A program made the position numbers and the translations under genes. Below, in pieces: positions 34,873-44,464 of a stretch of DNA of 64,000 nucleotides. The notes below the pieces were generated by a model. The model was given only the letters and a program-made list of their open reading frames with translations, made no database searches and was not told where the DNA came from. Origin of the DNA: Vandiemenella viatica. Taxonomy: Eukaryota; Arthropoda; Insecta; Orthoptera; Morabidae. Every line of letters starts with the position of its first letter. Within the stretch, counting starts at the first letter, position 1. The stretch is from the NCBI GenBank assembly GCA_031002005.1, contig CM061919.1, positions 38,095,088 to 38,159,087 on the forward strand. Direction: 5' to 3'.

Positions 34873-35623
34873 GTGTTTGGTTGTTTGAGGGATATGGTTT
34901 GCGCAATGTGTTACAGTAGGCGTCAGGCTCTAGAAGAGATTCGTACTACGATGGCATCTCTTCAGGCACAGGTGTGGTGCATGTTAGATGACGAGCGGCA
35001 GTGCGTCGAAGAATTACCGGAGGCTACTGATGTAGAACCGGCAAGTGAGGATTGTCAGGTTAAAGGGAACGACTGGCTCCGGGTGGATAGGACAAAGGCA
35101 TCAAAACCGACGGGAAAATGGTATCTTGTCCCAAAGTAATGCGTTTTCAGTTTTGCAGGAGGTTGAAGATCTTAGTGCGAATGGCCCAGAAGCACAGCAG
35201 CGAAGAGTTACTCGCAGACACCGAGTGATACCAGGGAAAGGATTACTTATCATTGGAAGCTCCAACGTCCGACGTCTAGAGAAACCCCTACGAGACCTAG
35301 CTGAGAAGAATGGTGCAGACCCTCGTACTAACGTTCATTCTGTTTCTCTTCCAGGAGCAACCGTGCCACGAGTCATGGAGGCTATACCAAAAGCGATTAG
35401 AGAATCGAACTGCCGTCAGTTAAGGGTAGCTGCGCACGTCGGTACTAACGACTCGTGTCATGTTTCTGTTTCAGACATAGTGAAATATATGGACAAGTCG
35501 GGCCACAAGGCGTATGAAGCCGCCCGGGAAAATTCTGTTTCATTGCAGTTCTCAATTTGTAGTGTCGTGCCGCGCACCGATTGTGGGGAGACCATATGGT
35601 GGAAGATTTATAATTTGAATTAA
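34873..35623 (+). pseudogene. LINE ORF1 with SGNH-esterase-like domain
   Basis: The N-terminal part (from about 34873) is in one frame and the main domain in another, overlapping at about 35045-35139, so a frameshift is likely. The domain shows LLIIGSSNVRRLEKPL (block I with the GSS serine region) and VAAHVGTNDSCHVS (block III, GTND). Esterase-bearing ORF1 proteins are known from CR1- and L2-type LINEs and bind RNA or lipid. The reading ends at a stop at about 35621. Confidence 0.75.
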
Positions 35624-35799
35624 AGTCTACAGGAGCTGTGTCGCAGAAACAACTGGGGCTTCGTCGATCTTCGACCGATGATAGCTGCCAGCTGGGACGC
35701 ATTTGATAGGTCGGGCGTCCACTACACACCGAGAATGGCGATCAAGGTGGCTGCTAAAATATGGAACCATCTTGTTGTTAATTATTTTTTAGGAACACC

Positions 35800-38733
35800 G
35801 TGAGGCCCGAGGATCCCTCAGTTCAACGAAGAAGACTCGTCGTTAATCTAGATCTTGGTTCTGGAAGTGACGGCGTGAATAAATCGAAATTTACAGCTCC
35901 AAATACTTCACCCGATTCCTTTCAAAGTTCAAATAGTAAAAATGTGAATTTAGACTCTACAGATACAGATATTAAACCGCTAAGGATAATGGTCCTTAAT
36001 TGTCGGAGTATAAGAGGGAAAGTAGCCGATTTCCACACTGCAGTTGCGACTAACGATGTTGATTTAATACTAGGAACCGAGAGCTGGTTGACGCCAGAGG
36101 TAGAATCTAGCGAAGTATTTGCTCCTCAATTCAATGTTTTTCGGAAAGACAGAACTATCTCAATGTGCGAAGGAGTGTTCGTGGCCGTTAATAAAACCGT
36201 CAATTGCTCCATAGTAAATGAAACGGAAAATTTTTGCTAGTTAATATTCGTGATGGTAAAAATTGGCAGAAGTTTAAAGTTCATAATAGGATCATTTTAC
36301 CGACCTCCGGATGCTGGATTAGATAACGGGGAGTATTTTAGACAGTCATTTAATAGCTTTTCTCAAAAATTTCAGGGACATATATTGATCATGGGAAGCA
36401 ATTTTAATATACCCTCTGTTAACTGGGACACATTTACGTTCAAGTCATGCGGAAGAGATAGTTTAGTAACCGAAACGTTCCTAGAATCATTCCAGCAAAA
36501 TTCTCTTGAACAGATGGTCGAAGAGCCAATGCGGAGCGTCAAAGATTCGTCGTCCATTTTGGATCTCTTTCTTACAAATAATCCGGATATTGTAGATACA
36601 GATTGTATAGAAGATGGTATAAGTGATCACAAGGCGGTTGTGGTAACTTTAAATTCTAAGCTGAATTTGAAACATGATAAAGACAAACTCGTATATTGTT
36701 TCGATAAAGCAAACGATGCATTTATGGTCGATCATTTGGTGAAAAATTTAGAAACGTACAGGCTAAATACAAATTTTGAGGAACTTTGGTTTGATTTAAA
36801 ACAAATTAATATGGACCGGCTTAAATCAATTTGTTCCCACGAAGTTTATTAAGGTTAGTAAGAACTTCCTGTGGTTCAATAGGGAAGTGAAACGTTTTCT
36901 CAGGAGGCAAAGGCGTTTACATGCCACGGTAAAGAAATCGGGGGACTCATTTGATCGCGCTATATTAGTCCACTTGCGAGCGGACGTGCGTAAGGCAATA
37001 CGCGATGCGTTTAAAGAATTCCAAGCCAGATATTTATCCGAAGATCTGATTACTAATCCAAAAAAGTTCTGGTCATATGTCAAATTAATAAGAGGCTCTC
37101 GTAAGGTCATGCCGTCGTTGATTAATGAAAATGGGGAATTATCAGAAACTAGCGTCGAGAAAGCAGAAATATTGAATAATGTATTTAAAAAAGCTTCCAC
37201 GTCAGAAAATTCTGAGGAGATTCCGATATTTAACAATCGAACCAACAAATTATGAATGATTTCGTTCTCGATGTCGAGGGAATAACTTAACTGCTTATGA
37301 ATGTAAATCCCAATAAGGCTCCCGGACCAGACGGTATTCCTACAAGATTCTACTCTAGGTACGCAAAGGAAATTGCGCCGTATTTGATGAAATTATATAC
37401 CGCCTTCTTGGATCAAAGAAAAATACCAGCCGAATGGAAGACCGCCATCGTAAGTCCAGTGTTCAAAAGTGGGAATGTTAATGATCCTCAAAATTATAGG
37501 CCGATGTCGTCAACCTCAATATTTTGCAGGATTTTAGAACACATCATCTATTCAAATGTCATGCGGTTTTTTGATGAAGATGAGCTTTTAAACCCAAATC
37601 AACATGGATTCAGAAAAGGCCGATGCTACGAAACACATCTTGCCACAACTTGAGCCGTATTATAGATGAGAAATCCCATGTTGATTTAGTTTTATTAGAC
37701 TTCAAAAAAAGCTTTCGACACTGTGCCTCACTCAAGGTTACTTAGGATACTTCGCGGTTACGGTATATATAGACAAATATGCGATTGGGTTGTAGACTTT
37801 TTGAAGGACAGAACACAGTGTGTAGTTCTCGGCGGTGAGCGTTCATCACTTGCCGAAGTGAGGTCCGGGGTTCCCCAGGGAAGCGTGATAGGGCCTCTGT
37901 TGTTTCTCATATACATTAATGATTTGTGCGACATAATAAGGGGGATAAAAAGATTATTTGCCGATGATGCTATTATTTATCGTGAAATCACAACCCAGGA
38001 TGACTGCGCTTTGTTACAAGATGATATTATGAAAATAATTGCGCGGTGTAAAAATTGGCAGTTGGAGTTAAACGCTAAAAAGTGCCAATTCATGCGTGTA
38101 AGTAAAAAGTTTACACCATTTAGCTTTGAATATACAGTTAATGGCACTGTACTTAGAACGGTAGATTCCACTAAATACCTAGCGGTAACCATTCGTAATA
38201 ATTTGTCGTGGAATGAGCATATCGAGAATGTAATTGGGAAAGCAAATCGTATGCTTCGATTTCTAGGTCGTAATTTAAAACAATGTACTCCGGAAGTTAA
38301 ATCGATTGCGTACAAGTCACTAGTGAGGCCTCACTTGGAATATTGTTGCTCTGTATGGGGTCCCCATTAAAAGGGATTAATGGAGGGATTAGAGATGGTC
38401 CAAAGAAGAGCCGCCCGATTCGTGACAGGTATATATAGTTGGAGGGAAAGCGTAAGTGCCATGTTGAAGGAGTTAGGTTGGGAAGACCTGGAGCACCGAA
38501 GGCGTTGCTCTCGACGGAAGCTAATTGAAAAATTCTCGACTGCCATATTTCGGAATGACAGCAAACAAATATTGCTACCAGCAACATTCATATCTCGAAA
38601 TGACCGCGAAAATAAGATAAGAGAAATCAGGGCCAGAACCGATTCATTTCTCTACTCATTTTTTCCACGAGCGATTAGGGAGTGGAATAGAAAGGATTAC
38701 CGGGCGAGTAAACACAAAATCGGACAGGAGTAG
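35800..38733 (+). pseudogene. LINE ORF2: endonuclease and reverse transcriptase
   Basis: The endonuclease remnants read VLNCRSIRGKVADFH, LGTESWLTPEVES, IIGSFYRPPDAG, LIMGSNFNIPSVNW (the usual GGDFN is altered to GSNFN) and EDGISDHKAVVV. The reverse transcriptase shows NKAPGPDGIPTRFYS, GVPQGSVIGPLLF and the catalytic block RLFADDAIIY at about 37952-37981. It ends with LVRPHLEYCCSVWGPH and QRRAARFVTGIY. Breaks occur near 36238, 36850, 37255, 37650 and 38368. The enzyme would nick target DNA and reverse-transcribe its RNA; this copy is dead but young enough to read easily. Confidence 0.9.
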
Positions 38734-38734
38734 C

Positions 38735-38885
38735 TTCCGATAAAGCACTCCGGCCATCCTGATCTGGGTTTTCCATGGTTTCCCTAGATCGCTCTAGGCG
38801 AATGCTGGGATGGTTCCTCACAATAGCCCATGGGCGCCACCTGCCATATCCCTTCCAAACCATTACCTTTCCTGATAGGTGCAAT
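38735..38885 (+). repeat. LINE 3' UTR segment shared with the SINE family
   Basis: CTGATCTGGGTTTTCCATGG followed by TTTCCC, TAGGCGAATGCTGGGATGGT and TATCCCTTCC is collinear with the SINE body read on its own sense strand (CAGATTTGGGTTTTCCATGG, then CAGGCGAATGCCGGGATGCT, then TTCCTTCCCG). Shared 3' sequence is how SINEs commonly recruit a LINE's reverse transcriptase. Confidence 0.75.
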
Positions 38886-39289
38886 GCACCCTCCGCCAAA
38901 CACTTTTAGTGAATCGCGGAGTAATAGTAATAGTAATAGTTGTAAATATTGTCCAAATTTCCAAACTGGGTCTGTCTAGAATGGACGATAAACGGTATAT
39001 TTTCCCCGACGGGATAGAGACCCTATCGTGGGGGCACAAATCTGTACCTGAGTGAATGTGTGTATGACATTGTATATAGTGGTTGAGTGAAGATGAAATG
39101 TACCGTTTATCTGTATATCTAGCTTGTAAATATGTAACATATTGTAAAAACTTAGCGCATTAATAAATGTATATGTAGAATAAAATAACTTAATTTTCTT
39201 GCTGCTATACAAATTGCAGATGTATATACTTTGATAAAATAGGACTACAGAAAAATTGTATGTTTTCATTGTGTAAATAAACGAAAAAC

Positions 39290-39430
39290 TTGAGTACTGG
39301 TGGTGCTGAATTCATAGACATTATAAAATAAAACTATATAGATTGCTGAGCTGCCTGCTCATTTGCTTTGTAAAATACACTAAGTGTACATGGATTGTAA
39401 GTTTGCTGAGCTGCATACTCATTTGCGTTG
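39290..39430. repeat. Short direct repeat between polymerase and integrase
   Basis: TTGCTGAGCTGCCTGCTCAT followed by TTGCTTTGTA recurs about 67 bp later as TTGCTGAGCTGCATACTCAT followed by TTGCGTTGTA. It lies in the convergent intergenic region of the Polinton. The function is unknown; it could be a 3' processing region for the converging transcripts. Confidence 0.7.
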
Positions 39431-39513
39431 TATTAGGGTAACTGAAGAGAAAAAAAGACACACAATTGTTAGAAATATTAGTTATACTTGTTTAAAAAAT
39501 GTATACATTTGTT

Positions 39514-39968
39514 TTACATTTTAAATAAATCTATTTTATGAATCCATGAGTTATGTGATTTATCAAAACCCATCCACTTCACCAAGATCATATTTTTCCT
39601 TCTCTTTATCACTCGTTCAACCAAAAATGTACTTGTAAGTTTTGTTAGTTGTAGTTCTTGCTGGTAAAATGCTCCTGCAATATCTTTACCTTGATAATCT
39701 TTAAGTAAATAAGTTACAGGATTTGTTAATTTTACTTTACTTATGGTAAATAAAAACTTCAGTTGACCAGTTAGGCAGGTAGTAGCCTTTCTCAAACTTT
39801 TCTTTGAATCTGCTAACATTGTCACCAACTTTGGATTTTGCAGGCGTAGTAGTCTTAACACGGAAGTACACTGTTGAAAGTAGAGAGTTGTCTTTTACGT
39901 CACACGGCTTCATCTTGATGGTGCTGTGCCACTTGTTATTATAATCAGACATTAACTGAGGAAGAATT

Positions 39969-40002
<34 letters not shown>

Positions 40003-40716
40003 TGCTTTACGTCTCTCTAACAGCGAAGTCTTTAGAGACGGGAAAGGAGGGGGGGGGCAAGGAATGGGAAGGAATTCGGCCATGTCCTTTGAAGGAAGCA
40101 TCCCGGCATTTGCCTGGAGTGATTTGGGAAACCATGGAAAACCCAAATCTGGATGCCCGGACGGGGATTCGAACCGCCGTCCTCCCGAATGCGAGACCAG
40201 AACGCTATCCGCTACACCACCACGCTAGGTAAGAAGTTCAATCCACCGATGTGAACCGCATCTGCTGAATTCCTTCCCCATCGCATTCTTGATTGTCCTG
40301 TTGAGACGCTCAACTATTGATGCTTTAAGATGTGTATATGTTGAGTAGTGATTAATACCATGGCTTGTCATGACAGTCTTAAACTTTGAATTGTAAAACT
40401 CCTTCCCGTTGTCTGTTTGTACATTTTTAGGTACACGTCGACCACTTAGTATTCTCTTCATAGCGTCTGTAACCACACTAGCGGACTTGTTCTTGAGGGG
40501 TAGAGCCCATGCAAACTTTGAATAAGTATCAATCACCATCAGTATATACTTGTATCCGCTGTTTTTACGAAAGTACGGGATCATTTCTACAATATCAGCT
40601 TGCCACAGATGGTCAAGATCTTTGATTTTTACACGCCTTCTTGGAAAATTTCTTCTTGTTGGTTTATGGAGTTCTGCCACAACTTGATCCATGTTACAGG
40701 ATGATGTCTCTCTCAC
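39514..40716 (-). pseudogene. int: Polinton integrase with chromodomain, split by a SINE
   Basis: Retroviral-type DDE integrase. The core shows HLWQADIVEM (first Asp), NVQTDNGKEFYNS (second Asp) and SIVERLNRTIKNAMG (Glu), all before the SINE. After the SINE come SDYNNKWHSTIKMKP and, past a frameshift near 39740, a C-terminal chromodomain-like segment VERVIKRRKNMILVKWMGF...SWI (about 39520-39620). The start overlaps the end of the upstream gene by 23 bp. It integrates the linear element, giving the 6-bp duplication seen. The SINE and the frameshift inactivate it. Confidence 0.93.
39974..40230 (-). mobile_element. SINE inserted in integrase
   Basis: The 12-bp flanks AAGAATTTCAAT (39962-39973) and AAGAAGTTCAAT (40231-40242) differ at one base. 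A poly-T of about 27 marks the A tail on the minus strand. The body and the tRNA-like head (GGGATTCGAACCGCCGTCCT, ending CACCACGCTAGGT) match the family. Confidence 0.92.
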
Positions 40717-41389
40717 GAAGTTCTTGAATCACTGAGAAAATTTCGTTGGAGTGCGCTGTATGCCCTGCTGATGTTGACGCTGTAAGTAACTTTAGTCTTT
40801 CAAAGAGTTCATTCGGGTCGTCCCAATACACATATTCCCTCATGGGGAGAAGACCAGAACCCGACTGAGTGTCAAGCTTAGAGATTATGTTTTTATACTT
40901 GGTGGATGTATTTTTCAAAACTTCACTGGACGGATTGAAATTTACTCTGTGGGCAATAGTGTTGTTCAATATTACCAAATAGTTTTTCAAGTCCTTGGCA
41001 GTGTATGTTTTCGGATTTTTTAAAAACAACAACCTCATTAATCCTTGTGTTCGTATATATTCATTACCATCGATTATAATAACATCATCATCGATAGTCA
41101 CAGGAGTGTTTCCAATCACTAGTGAATCATTCTTCTTTCGGATACCATACACCGAATCATAATCTCGCTCGTTTCGACTTAGTGACTTCACGAAATCTTC
41201 GATCAAGCCAGGAGACTGCCGTATATGTCGCTGAGGTAAGAAAACTCTTTCCATAGTATCTGTAACAGGTCTTAACGAATCCTTGAAAAATTTCTCATAG
41301 TCAATCTGGCCTGTCTTTAGTTCGAGTAACTTGAGTCGAATTGCATTCCTTGTTTTTATGATACCACGATTAGTTGTTGTTGTATCCAT
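40694..41389 (-). CDS. Conserved Polinton protein of unknown function
   Basis: An intact reading frame of 231 residues, one of the few unbroken genes in this element. Features include a run TRTQGLMRLLFLKNPKTYTA-like block (begin at residue about 115), NNTIAHRVNF, a YVYWDDPNELFERLKLL block and AGHTAHSNEI near the C-terminus. A gene with this pattern is commonly found next to integrase in Polintons; its role is not known to me. It overlaps the integrase start by 23 bp and follows the fibre-like gene by about 30 bp, so the four minus-strand genes probably form one expression unit. Confidence 0.8.
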   Translation of the reverse strand: MDTTTTNRGIIKTRNAIRLKLLELKTGQIDYEKFFKDSLRPVTDTMERVFLPQRHIRQSPGLIEDFVKSLSRNERDYDSVYGIRKKNDSLVIGNTPVTIDDDVIIIDGNEYIRTQGLMRLLFLKNPKTYTAKDLKNYLVILNNTIAHRVNFNPSSEVLKNTSTKYKNIISKLDTQSGSGLLPMREYVYWDDPNELFERLKLLTASTSAGHTAHSNEIFSVIQELRERDIIL

Positions 41390-41419
41390 GTTTAAGCATC
41401 GAATGAAGCTTATGCGAGT

Positions 41420-41911
41420 TTATTGTACTATTTTATACTTGATAGTTAATGTTGCTATAAATGGTTTGTGGGGTTGGGCATTTGGGAGAGAAAAAAGTTG
41501 ATCACCTTGCTTCACAAAGTTTAACCTTGCAGTTTTAATCCAGTTCAGTATTACATCAACCCTGCCCGGTTTGGCTACTGAGAGGATTACGCCATTGACG
41601 AGAATTTCATAATAGTTAAGACCTGTCTCTAGAATGTATGCTCGATCTTTAATAAAATCTGTTACCGCAATAGTTACAACCATAGTAACTACTGTCGATT
41701 GTAATTCCTTCAGAAGCATTGCTGCATCGGTAGTTGCCTTGTCAATGTATTGTTTGGATGCAACATCATCATCGTCGATGGGGTCAGCTACATGTTTGAG
41801 TATTCTACCTTGACAATCAAAATTACCGTCCTTTGTAAGAAGTATGTGTTGAGGTGGGTATACCAACACCCTCTTGTTCTGAGTCGTTGAAGTTCTCCAA
41901 AACTTGTCCAT
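41420..41911 (-). CDS. Putative fibre-like structural protein of the Polinton
   Basis: Intact frame, 163 residues. The N-terminal third contains GRILKHVADPIDDDDVASKQ followed by YIDKAT, a pattern (a ...VADP..DDDA..K.YVD repeat) familiar from trimeric viral fibre and tail-fibre proteins. A short helical stretch (AAMLLKELQS) and a beta-rich C-terminus follow. A role as a vertex fibre or attachment-type structural protein is inference. It lies between the ATPase and the conserved unknown gene, all on the minus strand. Confidence 0.6.
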   Translation of the reverse strand: MDKFWRTSTTQNKRVLVYPPQHILLTKDGNFDCQGRILKHVADPIDDDDVASKQYIDKATTDAAMLLKELQSTVVTMVVTIAVTDFIKDRAYILETGLNYYEILVNGVILSVAKPGRVDVILNWIKTARLNFVKQGDQLFSLPNAQPHKPFIATLTIKYKIVQ

Positions 41912-41944
41912 GGTTGTAATGATGACTGACCCTAGTGAGCTTGT

Positions 41945-42619
41945 CTATTTATTCAAAAATGAATCAAATCCGTTACGGTACCGTCCATGATACATGTCGC
42001 TGTCTTTGACAATAACCACAAATCCATGCTTGCTTGTATTCCAGCAGGAACTACATAGGTTTTTAAACTCGTTGAACGTCATATCGGTGTTGACGTGGTC
42101 GTTGTAAATGTGCTTGAGATTCATGTCATCCTGTTTAAATAGCACGATCAAGTTAGCATTGTCTCTAACCAACTGTTTCGGTATTCGGCTATATGTCTAG
42201 CACAAGTAGAAGGAATATACTGACCTGTGTCTCCCCATACAAAAGGAATCTCGTATATTATTCTGCTTGTCACACGAAACGTCATCAAACACAAAAACTG
42301 AATTTGGTAGAGCTTCAGTAGGCGGAGGTACACTTTCATTATCATTAAATGTCAAATACTGAATTTCTTTAATAGGCTTCAGAATTTCTCCTAGCAGCTG
42401 ATACTTTGGCTGGAACAGTGGCTTGGAAAAAACTTATACATTTTCAAATCTAAGTCCAGCAAGGAGAGTACAAGATTAGTCTTTCCGCAGTTTGATGATC
42501 CACACACTATTGCCCTCACTGTATCGGGGAACATAGGTCCATTCTTGCTTTTGGTATTGGTATCAGCAACATCCGCATTACTCACGGGTAATGTTGCTCT
42601 CTGTTTGACGAACCACATA
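41945..42619 (-). pseudogene. Polinton packaging ATPase (FtsK/HerA type), broken
   Basis: Begins MWFVKQRATLPVSN. The Walker A region reads VCGSSNCGKTNLVLSL (about 42465-42512), and the Walker B region VFVFDDVSCDKQ lies near 42260-42300. The C-terminal part reads ANLIVLFKQDDMNLKHIYND. Frameshifts near 42430 and 42230 separate these into three frames. It would drive DNA into the capsid. The start lies opposite the start region of the plus-strand minor capsid gene, forming a divergent promoter region of about 70 bp. Confidence 0.9.
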
Positions 42620-42690
42620 TTGACAACATTCTGGGGTTGCTCCAGGTATATATAGACGAGCGAACAACAAATGTCAGTCAGTCGATAACA

Positions 42691-43305
42691 ATGCCTCCTA
42701 CGAGGAACAAGCAGAAGAAGGGTCAAGGCTTCCTAAACAAGCTCGTTGATAAAATGCCATTCGAGGCACACATTCCAACATACCAGTTCTGTGGACCTGG
42801 GACGAAACTGGAAAAACGGTTGGCGCTTGGGCAGAAAGGAATCAACCCTCTAGATGCAGCATGCAGGGAACATGACATTTCGTATTCTCAGGGGGAAAAT
42901 AGAGCCAAAGCAAATCGTATACTCGCGGAGAATGCTTCGAACAGAATGAAGGCCAAAGATGCAAAGTTTGGTGAATGTGCTGCTCCGTTACTAGTTAACG
43001 GAGCAATGCGTGCTAAGCTAAAGTTGGGCGCCGGAATTAAAAAGAAGAAGAAAAAGAAGGGTGGTATACTCCCTTTAATACCTATTTTTGCAGGGCTGTC
43101 AGCAGCCGGAGCTCTTGCAGGAGGAGCCTCAGCTATCGCCAGAGCTGTGAAAGCAGCTAAAGAGGCAAAAAGGCAGTTGACTGAACAGAAACGGCACAAT
43201 GAAACCATGGAAGCAATAGCAATGAGAGGTAAAGGATTGTATTTGAAACCATACCCGATTGATGGAGCGGGATTGAAAAAAAAGGTCCACGCAGCCGCTG
43301 ACTGA
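42691..43305 (+). CDS. Minor capsid protein with phospholipase-A2-like domain
   Basis: Intact frame, 204 residues. Residues 31-67 carry YQFCGPGTKLEKRL and LDAACREHDISYSQ, which match the calcium-loop (GPG) and catalytic His-Asp (HD) signatures of the phospholipase A2 fold used by some viruses in capsid proteins. Residues 117-123 are seven lysines, followed by a hydrophobic Ala/Gly-rich segment (126-152) and a basic coiled region. The C-terminus (MEAIAMRGKGLYLKP) is typical of Polinton/adintovirus pX-like minor capsid proteins. It would lie inside the virion and could act on membranes during entry; this is inferred from family knowledge. Confidence 0.85.
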   Translation: MPPTRNKQKKGQGFLNKLVDKMPFEAHIPTYQFCGPGTKLEKRLALGQKGINPLDAACREHDISYSQGENRAKANRILAENASNRMKAKDAKFGECAAPLLVNGAMRAKLKLGAGIKKKKKKKGGILPLIPIFAGLSAAGALAGGASAIARAVKAAKEAKRQLTEQKRHNETMEAIAMRGKGLYLKPYPIDGAGLKKKVHAAAD

Positions 43306-43637
43306 TGATGATATATGTAGACATGTAAAACCTTTGGGTATACCCCATTTTCGCGCTGTATTCATGCGTGATACATTACCCCAAAAAATTCGTGAACATG
43401 AATGTGGAATCGTGATCCTGGATAGTGCTGAAAATTCTGGAACACATTGGGATGCATACATCAAGTACAAGGATGGCGTAGTGAAATATTTCGACAGTTT
43501 TGGTGACTTACCTCCACCATTGGAATTGCAACGGTACTTCGCAAGTAACAGAATCCTGTACAATGTGCAAAGACATCAGAAATTCGGTACGCGTATGTGG
43601 ACATTTGTGTTTAAAGTTCCTGCATGAAAATGTATGA
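43277..43637 (+). pseudogene. Adenovirus-type cysteine protease, frameshifted
   Basis: The open frame from 43277 lacks an ATG start. It reads IPHFRAVFMRDTLP, then NSGTHWDAYIKYKD with the catalytic His, and VVKYFDSFGDLPPP with the Asp/Asn region. The expected cysteine block (CGHLC) is present at 43596-43610 but in the +1 frame relative to the rest, so a one-base change just upstream removes the catalytic Cys from the product. The shifted frame ends at 43635-43637, the unshifted one at 43627. In its family it processes capsid proteins. Confidence 0.9.
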
Positions 43638-43674
43638 CATCAGTCTTGCATGAACATTGGTCGGGGTAACACAT

Positions 43675-44349
43675 ATGTCTATGACACTCTGTTTGTCCGG
43701 CAGTACTTCGGTCTTGGGCTGCGATTACTTTCCACCGATAGCTTTGAGTGAAGGCGATTATACTATCGGGTTAGTAGATTTCCAAACGTACAATTCGATT
43801 CCTAATATTGACGAGTCAAATTGTAAATTTCATTACTCGAAGATAGTTATTATACCCAAAGGATCTTACGATATTGACGACTTGGCAAGTTATTTGACTC
43901 GACACACTAACAACGAGAAGCTGGTTATCAGAGCAAACAACAACTCACTCAAGTGAGAGATCCAAACCTCGGTGGAAATAGACTTTGCTAAACCAAACTC
44001 AATTGGTTCACTGCTCGGATTTTCGAAAGGGGTGTTAAAGCCTGGATTTCATACCTCAGACTACACTGTGCACATATTCAAAGTTAACGCGATACGAATA
44101 GAGTGCAGCATATGTACAGGAAATTACGTTAACGATAAGCTGGGGCACACACTACACGAGTTTTTCCCAACAGTGCCGCCAGGATACAAGATTGTAGAAG
44201 TACCGGCTAATGTCATCTAACTCCCCATCACGATGAAAACGCTCAGCAACATTCACATTAGAATTGTCGACCAGGACGGTAATTTAGTGGATTTCAGAGG
44301 AGAAACCATTACCCTGAGACTGCATATAAAGAATGGGCGCTCGTTATAA
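43675..44349 (+). pseudogene. Penton-like minor capsid protein of the Polinton
   Basis: Starts MSMTLCLSGS. It reads as one frame with LGCDYFPPIALSEGDYTIGL, DFQTYNSIPNID, SIGSLLGFSK, HEFFPTVPPGYKIVEVP and HIRIVDQDGNLVDFRGE. In-frame stops at 43954-43956 (TGA) and 44218-44220 (TAA) cut it. This matches the second, single-jelly-roll capsid protein of Polintons, which forms vertices. There is no frameshift, so the damage is limited to two point changes. Confidence 0.85.
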
Positions 44350-44464
44350 TAAGAAACGACATACTCAAACAGTTGTCAGTAGTGACCCGACAGTGAAACG
44401 GTTAACACCTGCTAACGTGCTCTTTCTGCAGTCATTAGGCTATACCGTTAAAAAGAATGGATGA
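44333..44464 (+). CDS. Small basic ORF overlapping the major capsid start
   Basis: Intact 43-codon frame beginning MGARYNKKRHTQTVV and ending FLQSLGYTVKKNG. It starts inside the end of the penton-like gene and its TGA (44462-44464) overlaps the major capsid ATG (44457). Such a compact overlap argues that it is a genuine gene of the element. The product is basic (Lys/Arg-rich) and small. Function unknown. Confidence 0.6.
   Translation: MGARYNKKRHTQTVVSSDPTVKRLTPANVLFLQSLGYTVKKNG

Larger units (their letters stand above)
34387..38950 (+). mobile_element. CR1/L2-like LINE inserted in polymerase B
   Basis: About 4.6 kb, with a 5' region of roughly 110-bp monomers, ORF1 with an SGNH-esterase-like domain, ORF2 with endonuclease and reverse transcriptase, a 3' UTR sharing a domain with the local SINEs, and a TAGTAATAGTAATAG tail. 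It sits a few dozen codons before the end of polymerase B, whose last block follows at about 38960. It appears full length, but its ORFs have frameshifts and stops. Confidence 0.85.
30409..39055 (+). pseudogene. polB: Protein-primed DNA polymerase B of the Polinton, broken
   Basis: The large exon opens with a Pro/Ala-rich tract holding three STAPxPAVAGPS-like repeats (30.5-30.66 kb). Family landmarks follow in several frames. They are KKAIVNVENKDEKCFLW (about 31250-31300), Exo I with VVYADFESLL (about 31815-31850), YIPIFFHNL (about 32238-32264), motif A with YFDVNNLYSWAM (about 32992-33030), motif B with MNNSIFGTTMEN (about 33420-33455), and motif C with YMDTDRF (about 34018-34038; the family norm is DTDS). 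The final block MDDKRYIFPDG starts at 38981 and ends in TGA at 39053-39055. There are stops near 30957 and 31247 and several frameshifts. A mariner piece sits between motifs B and C and a LINE just before the C-terminus. It would replicate the element from a protein primer; this copy cannot. Confidence 0.93.

Noticed and set aside
42888..43208. Open frame antisense to the phospholipase-like capsid gene
   Set aside because: Shadow of the real gene; its product is Ala/Phe low complexity.
43129..43563. Open frame antisense to the protease
   Set aside because: Overlaps two well-supported plus-strand Polinton genes and has no domain of its own.
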